From Roseiflexaceae bacterium (GTDB lineage Bacteria > Chloroflexota > Chloroflexia > Chloroflexales > Roseiflexaceae), in contig CANHPK010000113.1 of assembly GCA_947462525.1 (NCBI GenBank), forward strand, positions 1 through 5,995: DNA of 5,995 nt, written 5' to 3'. The notes beneath the pieces are model-generated. The model ran no database searches. It was not told where the DNA came from and saw nothing but the letters and a program-made list of their open reading frames with translations. Of the stretch, positions 1-5,515 are shown one piece after another (position 1 is the stretch's first letter; every line of letters starts with the position of its first letter). The position numbers and the translations under genes are program-made.

Positions 1-66
1 GAAATGCGCGTCGAAGAAGGTGTAAGCGCCATGCGGCGCGCGATAGAGGCATGCTATACCCCGTAG
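1..66 (+). CDS. C-terminal end of an unidentified protein (partial)
   Basis: Reading frame 1 is open from the window edge to a TAG at 64-66 and gives 21 residues ending AIEACYTP. The segment is hydrophilic and helical-looking (several Arg and Glu, then Ala), as expected for the last helix of a soluble protein. Of the other two + frames, one stops after seven codons; the other runs open past 66 into the upstream region of the next gene, where no gene is expected. I do not recognise the family, and 21 residues are too few to assign one. It is in the same direction as the HTH-M23 gene, 64 bases upstream, so the two could share a transcript. A chance open frame of this length is quite possible. 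Confidence 0.35.
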   Translation, partial: EMRVEEGVSAMRRAIEACYTP

Positions 67-71
67 TGCTG

Positions 72-109
72 CAAAGAAACTGTAATCTCTTTGTCTTGTG
101 TAGTACTAC
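72..109. promoter_or_regulatory. Weak inverted repeats upstream of the HTH-M23 gene
   Basis: The 64-base gap before the HTH-M23 start contains two short symmetries. CAAAGA (72-77) pairs with TCTTTG (88-93), and a perfect 10-base palindrome GTAGTACTAC lies at 100-109, 21 bases before the start codon. A -10-like TGTAAT sits at 81-86 inside the first repeat, but no convincing -35 is spaced for it. The palindrome could be an operator for an HTH protein, possibly the downstream gene product itself. Palindromes of this size are expected several times by chance in 6 kb, so this is only a pointer. Confidence 0.2.
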
Positions 110-130
110 GCCACGCGGTAGACTGCGGAC

Positions 131-1123
131 ATGAGTATAGCAGGCAAAACAGCATACGAACGCTTTCGTACACGCGCTGGTCTATCGATTGTCGAATTGG
201 CCGCGCGATCCGGCATTTCAGTCCGGGATATCGCTGCAGCAGAACGCGGCGAATACTTGTTCACCCCACGGGAACTCCAGTCGCTGAGCGATGTGTATGG
301 GGTGTCATTGTCATTTCTACTCAACGCTGATACGCAAGGTACACCTTCCCGCAAGGTCGTACCGTATTCCCTCGTTGTCTTCGTGTTCTGTACGGTGGCG
401 GCACTGTGGTACGCATGGCCGCAGATGCAAACGTTCATTGCGTCTGCGCCACTTCGTGCTATTGCTGCGGCATCACAGCGCATCGAGACCATGCCGATTG
501 ACAAAAAACCAGCAATAGACGATTCGCGTGGCGCGAGTGCCCGGCTCCATACACAGCTTATCGGCCTCGCTGTTGCAAACCCAATGGCCGCGATGCCTGC
601 GATGGGTGGCCAAGATGCAGAGAATGCCTCCGTCACCGCGAATACGGCGCCGCTCGCGGCAATTGCATCCAAGCGCGGTGCGCTGGGTGCGCCATATGGG
701 TGCCCGGTACAACCGCCCGTCGGACAAGTCGTCATGACGCAGAGTTATGGAGTCGGGACTCATGCACCTGCTGCGGTATGGGGTGCGGTTGATTTGGCCG
801 TTGACGGCGATATGAACGGCTATGCTGATCCCAGCGCTACCGTCGGCGCACCCGTTGTCGCACTCCATGCCGGGATTGCGCGCGTCGTGCCCAACAACTG
901 GCTCGCAGGGAATTATGTGCGACTCACCGATGAACTCAATGGCTGGGCGACCGCATATGCACACCTCAAAAAGCTCAATATCAGCGATGGGCAACGTATC
1001 GAACCAGGTATGGTTATCGGGTGGGTCGGGAACACTGGGTACAGCAGTGGTCCGCACTTGCACTACGAGGTCTACCACCACGAAATCAACATCAACCCAC
1101 TCACCGTTCTCGAGTGTTGGTGA
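131..1123 (+). CDS. Membrane-anchored HTH (XRE) - LytM/M23 metallopeptidase
   Basis: A 330-residue protein with three parts. Residues about 8-65 resemble an XRE/Cro-type helix-turn-helix (GLSIVELAARSGIS, then an ERGE turn and a second helical pair ending YGVSLSFLL). Residues about 77-95 form one hydrophobic transmembrane helix, after Arg-Lys at 74-75, which suggests a cytoplasmic N-terminus. An Ala-rich linker (96-195) leads to an M23/LytM domain (about 197-325) with D221, YAH (H278) and PHLH (H309, H311), the usual zinc and catalytic residues. Family members are peptidoglycan endopeptidases or their regulators, acting outside the membrane. The HTH-TM-extracellular layout recalls RodZ, in which the HTH binds MreB, so a cytoskeleton link is as plausible as DNA binding. 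The usual first zinc His, four residues before D221, is Trp217; H211 may replace it. A DxDxNG loop follows D221. The first ATG after an in-frame region without conserved content is used; the Shine-Dalgarno is weak. The domain call is firm, the physiological role is not known. Confidence 0.88.
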   Translation: MSIAGKTAYERFRTRAGLSIVELAARSGISVRDIAAAERGEYLFTPRELQSLSDVYGVSLSFLLNADTQGTPSRKVVPYSLVVFVFCTVAALWYAWPQMQTFIASAPLRAIAAASQRIETMPIDKKPAIDDSRGASARLHTQLIGLAVANPMAAMPAMGGQDAENASVTANTAPLAAIASKRGALGAPYGCPVQPPVGQVVMTQSYGVGTHAPAAVWGAVDLAVDGDMNGYADPSATVGAPVVALHAGIARVVPNNWLAGNYVRLTDELNGWATAYAHLKKLNISDGQRIEPGMVIGWVGNTGYSSGPHLHYEVYHHEININPLTVLECW

Positions 1124-1129
1124 TACAAT
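1121..1129 (+). promoter_or_regulatory. Extended -10 promoter candidate for serA
   Basis: TGATACAAT reads as TGn followed by TACAAT, one mismatch from TATAAT, so it fits an extended -10 element. It overlaps the TGA stop codon of the HTH-M23 gene. The -35 region (about 1100-1107) is a poor match to TTGACA, which extended -10 promoters tolerate. Transcription would begin near 1135-1137, giving a leader of roughly 57 bases that immediately contains the hairpin at 1149-1174. Confidence 0.4.
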
Positions 1130-1148
1130 ACAACCGATTCGCAGTGTG

Positions 1149-1174
1149 GCGGGACCGAGTGGTTCCGCTTTTTT
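1149..1174 (+). terminator. Terminator-like hairpin (possible attenuator) before serA
   Basis: GCGGGACC (1149-1156) pairs with GGTTCCGC (1161-1168) across a 4-base GAGT loop. This is an 8-bp stem with one G-U pair, followed by six T (1169-1174), the classic form of a rho-independent terminator. It lies 25 bases after the HTH-M23 stop and ends 18 bases before the serA ATG. It can be read as the terminator of the HTH-M23 gene. If transcription starts at the -10 candidate just upstream, it would instead be a leader terminator controlling serA. Confidence 0.65.
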
Positions 1175-1192
1175 ATGTAATAGAAGGATGCC

Positions 1193-2767
1193 ATGCACCG
1201 CATTCTCATCGCCGAGCCCATCGCAGACGAAGGATTGGCACATCTCGTTGATGCTGCTGACGTCGATGTCAAGTCCACCATCACACGCCCAGAACTGCTT
1301 GCAATCATCAATCAGTACGATGCGCTCATCGTCCGTAGCGCCAGTAAAGTAGATGCAGAGTTGATTGCCGCAGGCACACGTCTGCGGGTGATAGGTCGTG
1401 CAGGCACCGGCGTAGATAACATTGACGTCGAATCTGCAACCCGCCACGGTATCATTGTGGTCAACGCACCTGCTTCGAACAGCGTGGCAGTTGCAGAACT
1501 CGCCATTGGGTTGATTCTTTCATCGGCGCGGCATCTCCCCCAAGCCCACGCACACGTTGCTGCCGGCGGGTGGAGCCGGGCAAAGTTTATGGGCCGTGAA
1601 GTCCGTGGCAAAACACTGGGATTAATTGGCTTTGGTCGCATCGGCGCCGAAGTCGCACGGCGTGCGCGTGCACTCGAAATGGATGTGATTGCATACGATC
1701 CCATCGTATCGACCGAACGTGCCCAGCAACTCGGTGTAACATTGGCCGCAGTCGATGACGTGCTCGCACAAAGCGATTATGTGTCACTCCACGTGCCGTT
1801 GGTTGACTCGACACGTCATCTCATCAACGCCGCACGCCTCAAATTGATGAAGCCCGGCGCCGTCATCATCAACGCAGCCCGTGGTGGCGTCATCGACGAA
1901 CAAGCACTCGCCGAAGCAATCGCTGCCGGCCAAATTGCTGGTGCGGCGCTCGATGCGTTCGAGAAGGAACCGCCAGTCAACTCGCCGTTGTTAGGCGACC
2001 CACGTGTCATCACCATCCCCCATCTCGGCGCTTCGACCGTCGAAGCACAAGCCATGACTGGTGTCGACGTCGCACAAGGGGTTCTTGATGCCCTTGACGG
2101 CCGTTCACCGCGCTACGCCGTCAATGCACCATACATTGCTCCCGAAGGCGTCGGCCTTGTGACGCCATATACCACGCTGGCCAGAAGTCTCGGCAAAATG
2201 TGCATCGGTATCATCGAAGAGCCCATCACCCGATACGAATTCGTCTACGCTGGGGAACTCGCTAGCACCAGCACTGGGCCGCTCCGCATTGCGATGCTCC
2301 AAGGACTCTTGTCCGGTGTCAGCGAACAACGTATTACTTCGATTAACGCCCCGATTATTGCCAAAGAACGTGGCTTGAGGTTCAGCGAAACAACATTGCA
2401 AGAAGTAGAAAACTACGCCGGCATGTTAGAACTCCGTGCACACACTGCAACAGGGGTACGTGTCTTTGGCGGGACAGTCTTGCGCGACAAGCCCTATGTG
2501 GTCGAACTCGATGGGTACTGGGTAACCTTCGAACCGGTCGGTTCTCTGTTGTTCACCTACCACCGCGATCGCCCTGGCATGATTGGGCGCGTCGGGACGT
2601 TGCTCGGTGCGGGCGATGTGAACATTTCGAGCATGCAAGTCGGGCGACTCGCCCCGCGCGAACAGTCGCTGATGGTCCTCACCCTCGACGATGATGTCCC
2701 AGCCGAAGTCGTCGCATCGCTCGAACGCGAATCCCACATTGAACGAGCCGTTGCGCTGGTATTGTAG
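1193..2767 (+). CDS. serA: D-3-phosphoglycerate dehydrogenase, long (type I) form
   Basis: Oxidises 3-phosphoglycerate to 3-phosphohydroxypyruvate with NAD+, the first step of the phosphorylated serine pathway, in the cytoplasm. The 524 residues match the long form (about 525). In order: substrate-binding domain part 1 (1-97), NAD Rossmann domain (about 98-285) with GFGRIG at 146-151 and acidic D169 after the second strand, return of the substrate domain to about 310, the allosteric substrate-binding (ASB) domain (about 318-445), and a C-terminal ACT domain (about 453-524, with RDRPGMIG) that in relatives binds serine for feedback control. Catalytic residues are visible: R230 (NAARGG), E259 (EKEPP) and H277 (PHLGAST). 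The ATG at 1193 has an AAGGA ribosome site at 1184-1188, and the protein begins directly with the expected first beta strand (RILIAEPI). It is likely monocistronic: terminator-like hairpins lie on both sides, and the downstream gene is convergent. The enzyme appears intact and ordinary. Identification is very secure. Confidence 0.97.
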   Translation: MHRILIAEPIADEGLAHLVDAADVDVKSTITRPELLAIINQYDALIVRSASKVDAELIAAGTRLRVIGRAGTGVDNIDVESATRHGIIVVNAPASNSVAVAELAIGLILSSARHLPQAHAHVAAGGWSRAKFMGREVRGKTLGLIGFGRIGAEVARRARALEMDVIAYDPIVSTERAQQLGVTLAAVDDVLAQSDYVSLHVPLVDSTRHLINAARLKLMKPGAVIINAARGGVIDEQALAEAIAAGQIAGAALDAFEKEPPVNSPLLGDPRVITIPHLGASTVEAQAMTGVDVAQGVLDALDGRSPRYAVNAPYIAPEGVGLVTPYTTLARSLGKMCIGIIEEPITRYEFVYAGELASTSTGPLRIAMLQGLLSGVSEQRITSINAPIIAKERGLRFSETTLQEVENYAGMLELRAHTATGVRVFGGTVLRDKPYVVELDGYWVTFEPVGSLLFTYHRDRPGMIGRVGTLLGAGDVNISSMQVGRLAPREQSLMVLTLDDDVPAEVVASLERESHIERAVALVL

Positions 2768-2787
2768 GTCTTTGCAACAAGCAATAA

Positions 2788-2821
2788 CAAAGAGGCAGGC
2801 GCTGCTGCGCCTGCCTCTTTG
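2788..2821. terminator. Bidirectional terminator between serA and clpC
   Basis: A perfect 15-bp inverted repeat: 2788-2802 pairs with 2807-2821 around a TGCT loop. The stem has an A/T-rich outer end (CAAAGAGG / CCTCTTTG) and a GC-rich core. It lies 20 bases after the serA stop. Read on either strand the 3' arm ends in CTCTTTG, and on the minus strand a T-rich stretch (TTATTGCTTGTT) follows, so it can end both convergent genes. A small GTGAC/GTCAC hairpin (2823-2827 with 2833-2837) adjoins it. Confidence 0.75.
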
Positions 2822-2863
2822 CGTGACCTTCCGTCACTGTTGGAGATGATATGTCTTTCGCAG

Positions 2864-2896
2864 GCGACACCGGCGCGCACTGCGCGCCGGTGTCGC
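2864..2896. repeat. Long GC-rich perfect hairpin just downstream of clpC
   Basis: Bases 2864-2879 are the exact reverse complement of 2881-2896. In RNA this gives a 15-bp stem with a 3-base loop, almost all G and C. It begins five bases beyond the clpC stop codon on the minus strand. No T tract follows on either strand (CTGCGAAAG on the minus side), so it is not a standard rho-independent terminator. It may protect the clpC mRNA 3' end, slow polymerase ahead of the terminator at 2788-2821, or be a copy of a dispersed palindromic repeat. Confidence 0.6.
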
Positions 2897-2900
2897 GGTG

Positions 2901-5372
2901 TTATGCTTGGGCTGTCGGCTCAGGGACCTCGACCGACAAAGTTTCGACTTTGCTGAAGCGCAAGCCGGTGTTTTCGTCGTTCATCTCTGCCACGATTTGG
3001 TCGCCTTCGCTAAACGTGTTCTTCATCAGTTCACGTGCCAGTGGGGTTTCGACAAATCGTTGGATGGTCCGACGTAAGGGGCGAGCACCGTAGGCGGGGT
3101 TGTACCCCTCGTGGACCAGCCATGCTTTGGCGCGGGTGTCGATGGTCAACGAGACACGCTGTTCTGATAGCCGCTTTTGCACGTCCGCGACGATGATGTC
3201 GATGATGTGAATCAATTCGCCTTCGCTCAGCGGATGGAAGACGATGACTTCGTCGATGCGATTCAAGAATTCCGGTCTGAAGAAGCCCTTCATCGCATCG
3301 TTGACGCGTGCCTTGGTCGCATCTTGATTCTCGGCGGTATCGGTTCTCACCAATCCGATTCCCTGCTGTTTGACGTGCTCTGTACCGATATTCGACGTCA
3401 TGATCACAATGGTGTTGCTGAAGTCAACGGTGCGGCCCTGCCCATCGGTCAAGCGACCGTCGTCGAGCAATTGCAATAACGTGTTGAAGACATCGGGATG
3501 CGCTTTTTCGATTTCGTCGAACAACACAACCTGATAGGGTCTGCGTCGCACGCGTTCGGTTAACTGGCCTGCCTCGTCGTAGCCGACGTATCCTGGAGGT
3601 GCGCCAATCAGCCGCGAGACGGTGTGTCGTTCTTGGAATTCCGACATGTCGATACGCGTCATCGCTTCTTCGCTGTCAAACATGAACTCTGCCAATGCTT
3701 TGGCGAGTTCTGTCTTGCCGACACCGGTCGGTCCGACAAAGATAAAGCTCCCGATTGGTCTGCGTGGGTCAGCCAACCCGCTCCGTGCCCGGCGGATGGC
3801 ATCTGATACTGCCGAAATAGCTTCGCTCTGGCCAATGACGCGCTGTTGCAGGCGTTCTTCCATGTTGACCAGCTTGGCCCGTTCCTTCTCGATCATGCGG
3901 GTCACCGGCACACCTGTCCACGAAGAGACGATCTGGGCGATATCTTCTGCGCCAACGACCTCAGAGATATTCGCAGTTTTGCGCCATGTATCGCGTTGCT
4001 CAATGAATTGTGCTTCGAGTTTCAAGAATTCCGCCCGGAGTATTGCCGCTTTCTCGTAATCGCGCTTTTGACTGGCATCTTCTTCGTTCGCGCCGATCAC
4101 TTTGAGTTGCTCTTCCAATGCACCGATCTCTTTGGGCATGCTGAACATATCGATACGGATTTTTGCAGCAGCTTCGTCGAGCAAGTCGATAGCCTTGTCC
4201 GGCAAAAACCGGTCCATGATGAAGCGATTCGACAGGCGCACAGCGGCGTCAATGGCTTCGTCGCTGATGGTCAAGTTGTGATGGGCTTCGTAGCGGTGGC
4301 GCAACCCCTTGAGCATTGCGATTGTCGTTGGCACATCTGGCTCTTCGACAAAGACCGGACTGAAGCGACGCTCCAATGCAGGATCTTTCTCGATGTGTTT
4401 GCGGTATTCGTCGAGCGTCGTGGCGCCGATGACCTGCATCTCGCCGCGTGCCAACGATGGTTTGAGCATATTGGATGCGTCTATCGATCCCTGTGCTGCG
4501 CCAGCACCAACGACAGTATGGAGTTCGTCAATGAACAAAATAATCTGTCCGTTGCTCCCTTTGACCTCGTCCATCACGGCCTTGAGGCGTTCCTCAAACT
4601 CGCCGCGGAACTTGGACCCAGCCACCATGGCCCCCAAATCGAGCGCCATGACTTTTTTGTTGAGGAGCGGTTGCGGCACCGCACGGTTCACAATCATCTG
4701 CGCCAAACCTTCGGCGATGGCGGTTTTGCCGACACCCGGTTCACCCACCAGTACAGGATTGTTTTTGGTACGACGACTCAATATCCGGATAACACGGGTA
4801 ATCTCGGCTTCACGCCCTACCACGGGATCGAGTTTGCCTTCCGCAGACATCGCGGTGAGGTCTGCGCTGTATTTGGCGAGTACCTCATATTTGGCCTCGG
4901 GGTTGGGGGTATCTGCCCGCTGGGTACCGCGGATCTCCATCAAGGCCTGATAGAGTCGCTCTTGTGTAATCGAAAAGCTGTTCAATATCCGTTGTGACGC
5001 ACCGTCACGTTCATTCAAAATGGCGACCAAGATGTGCTCGACACCAGTGAAGGCATCGCTCAGTCGTTGGGACTCTTCTTCGGCGCGTTTCACCAAGCGT
5101 TGCGTGCGTGGTGTGATGTAGACTTGGTTGCCGTAGATGTTTTGTCCATAGACTTTGGGCGATTTTTCGAGTTCATATTCGACACGTTGGGCGACGACGT
5201 CCGCGTCGACGCTCAACTTTTGCAGGGCTTTCGTCGCAAGACCGTCTGTCTGCCGCAACAACGCCAAAAAGATATGCTCCACATCCAACTGGGTGTGATG
5301 CATGGTACTCATGATGCTTTGGGCTTCTTGAAATGCTTCTTGGGCTTTTTCCGTAAATCGTTCAAGTTTCAT
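2901..5372 (-). CDS. clpC: ClpC-type AAA+ unfoldase, ATPase subunit of ClpCP
   Basis: Hsp100 chaperone that forms ATP-driven hexamers, unfolds proteins and feeds them to ClpP in the cytoplasm. From the ATG at 5372 it has 823 residues, normal for ClpC. Domains: duplicated Clp N-domain (about 1-147); AAA-1 with Walker A GEPGVGKT (210-217), Walker B FIDELH (280-285) and arginines ERRF (334-337); a short coiled-coil middle domain (about 407-472) with DYEKAA; AAA-2 with Walker A GPTGVGKT (547-554), Walker B LFDEIEKAHP, pore loop GYVGYD and sensor-2 GARPLRR (762-768). Two features separate it from ClpB: the middle domain is about half ClpB length, and an IGL tripeptide (672-674) lies where ClpC and ClpA carry the ClpP-docking loop. 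The AAA-1 pore loop has Phe255 in place of the usual Tyr (GSKFRGEFEER). An in-frame GTG at 5381 would add three residues, but it lies inside the ribosome-binding site, so ATG 5372 is preferred. It has its own promoter candidate and is convergent with serA. No clpP, mcsA, mcsB or ctsR is in the window. Confidence 0.95.
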   Translation of the reverse strand: MKLERFTEKAQEAFQEAQSIMSTMHHTQLDVEHIFLALLRQTDGLATKALQKLSVDADVVAQRVEYELEKSPKVYGQNIYGNQVYITPRTQRLVKRAEEESQRLSDAFTGVEHILVAILNERDGASQRILNSFSITQERLYQALMEIRGTQRADTPNPEAKYEVLAKYSADLTAMSAEGKLDPVVGREAEITRVIRILSRRTKNNPVLVGEPGVGKTAIAEGLAQMIVNRAVPQPLLNKKVMALDLGAMVAGSKFRGEFEERLKAVMDEVKGSNGQIILFIDELHTVVGAGAAQGSIDASNMLKPSLARGEMQVIGATTLDEYRKHIEKDPALERRFSPVFVEEPDVPTTIAMLKGLRHRYEAHHNLTISDEAIDAAVRLSNRFIMDRFLPDKAIDLLDEAAAKIRIDMFSMPKEIGALEEQLKVIGANEEDASQKRDYEKAAILRAEFLKLEAQFIEQRDTWRKTANISEVVGAEDIAQIVSSWTGVPVTRMIEKERAKLVNMEERLQQRVIGQSEAISAVSDAIRRARSGLADPRRPIGSFIFVGPTGVGKTELAKALAEFMFDSEEAMTRIDMSEFQERHTVSRLIGAPPGYVGYDEAGQLTERVRRRPYQVVLFDEIEKAHPDVFNTLLQLLDDGRLTDGQGRTVDFSNTIVIMTSNIGTEHVKQQGIGLVRTDTAENQDATKARVNDAMKGFFRPEFLNRIDEVIVFHPLSEGELIHIIDIIVADVQKRLSEQRVSLTIDTRAKAWLVHEGYNPAYGARPLRRTIQRFVETPLARELMKNTFSEGDQIVAEMNDENTGLRFSKVETLSVEVPEPTAQA

Positions 5373-5377
5373 TGGTT

Positions 5378-5385
5378 CCACCTTT
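5378..5385 (-). promoter_or_regulatory. Shine-Dalgarno of clpC, fixes the start at 5372
   Basis: Read on the minus strand, AAAGGTGG is centred 5 bases before the ATG at 5372, good spacing and a strong match to the anti-Shine-Dalgarno. The alternative GTG start at 5381 overlaps this site and has no such sequence in front of it. The protein from ATG 5372 begins MKLERFTEKAQ, the expected start of the Clp N-domain. Confidence 0.75.
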
Positions 5386-5420
5386 CGGCCACATGGTGTT
5401 ACTATCGGTGACCTATGGGT

Positions 5421-5448
5421 AGTATATCAGTTGGCTTTGGAGCGTCTA
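5421..5448 (-). promoter_or_regulatory. Sigma-70-type promoter candidate for clpC
   Basis: On the minus strand a TATACT -10 (5426-5421, one mismatch) lies 16 bases after TAGACG (5448-5443), a 4-of-6 match to the -35 consensus. This would start transcription near 5414 and give an untranslated leader of about 40 bases. The -35 overlaps one copy of a tandem heptamer described separately. I see no CIRCE, HAIR or exact CtsR box. Confidence 0.55.
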
Positions 5449-5461
5449 TTTGAAGTCTATT
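5444..5461. repeat. Tandem GTCTATT heptamers over the clpC -35
   Basis: GTCTATT occurs at 5444-5450 and again at 5455-5461, separated by TGAA, so the repeat period is 11 bases, one helical turn. The proximal copy covers the clpC -35 candidate and the distal copy lies just upstream. Direct heptamers on one face of the helix are how the Firmicutes repressor CtsR recognises clp promoters (GGTCAAA repeats, 10-base period), but the bases and spacing here differ. It is a candidate operator for an unknown clpC regulator; chance is possible. Confidence 0.4.
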
Positions 5462-5497
5462 AGAAAAGCAAACGCCCTGCAGAGCAACTGCAGGGCG
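5462..5497 (-). terminator. Rho-independent terminator of the nucleoside phosphorylase gene
   Basis: On the minus strand CGCCCTGCAG pairs with CTGCAGGGCG (5497-5488 with 5482-5473), a perfect 10-bp stem with a 5-base loop. It is followed by TTTGCTTTTC (5472-5463), a T-rich though interrupted tail. It begins 19 bases after the phosphorylase stop and ends directly against the clpC promoter region, so clpC is probably transcribed separately. Eight consecutive A (5501-5508) on the + strand flank it; they are on the wrong side to serve as a T tract for this hairpin. Confidence 0.75.
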
Positions 5498-5515
5498 GTG
5501 AAAAAAAAGTGCGGT

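Noticed and set aside
106..735. 209-codon minus-strand frame opposite the HTH-M23 gene
   Set aside because: It lies opposite the HTH, membrane and linker parts of a gene with recognised domains and has no recognisable content.
1121..1192. A complete T-box riboswitch before serA
   Set aside because: Only a partial match to the T-box core is present. There is no room for stem I with a specifier loop unless it lies in the upstream coding region, so I report it only as a resemblance.
473..1447. 324-codon open frame on the minus strand opposite the HTH-M23 gene and the start of serA
   Set aside because: It spans two well-supported + strand genes, has an unnatural Cys/His/Arg-rich composition, and shows no family motif. 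It is a codon-bias shadow.
4309..4950. 213-codon + strand frame opposite clpC
   Set aside because: A second antisense shadow overlapping the previous one in another frame; the Ser/Thr/Arg-rich composition is typical of reversed coding sequence.
3846..4997. 383-codon + strand frame opposite clpC
   Set aside because: It is entirely inside the highly conserved clpC coding region, with no family features and no promoter or ribosome site of its own.
2901..5381. Calling the Hsp100 gene clpB
   Set aside because: The middle domain is too short for ClpB, and the IGL ClpP-docking motif is present, both pointing to ClpC.
5501..5508. Run of eight A as a terminator T tract
   Set aside because: On the minus strand these T come before the hairpin, and no stable stem precedes them, so they do not form a terminator by themselves.
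5373..5515. CIRCE, HAIR or exact CtsR sites before clpC
   Set aside because: I looked for TTAGCACTC/GAGTGCTAA, CTTGAGT/ACTCAAG and GGTCAAA repeats and found none; only the different GTCTATT repeat is there.
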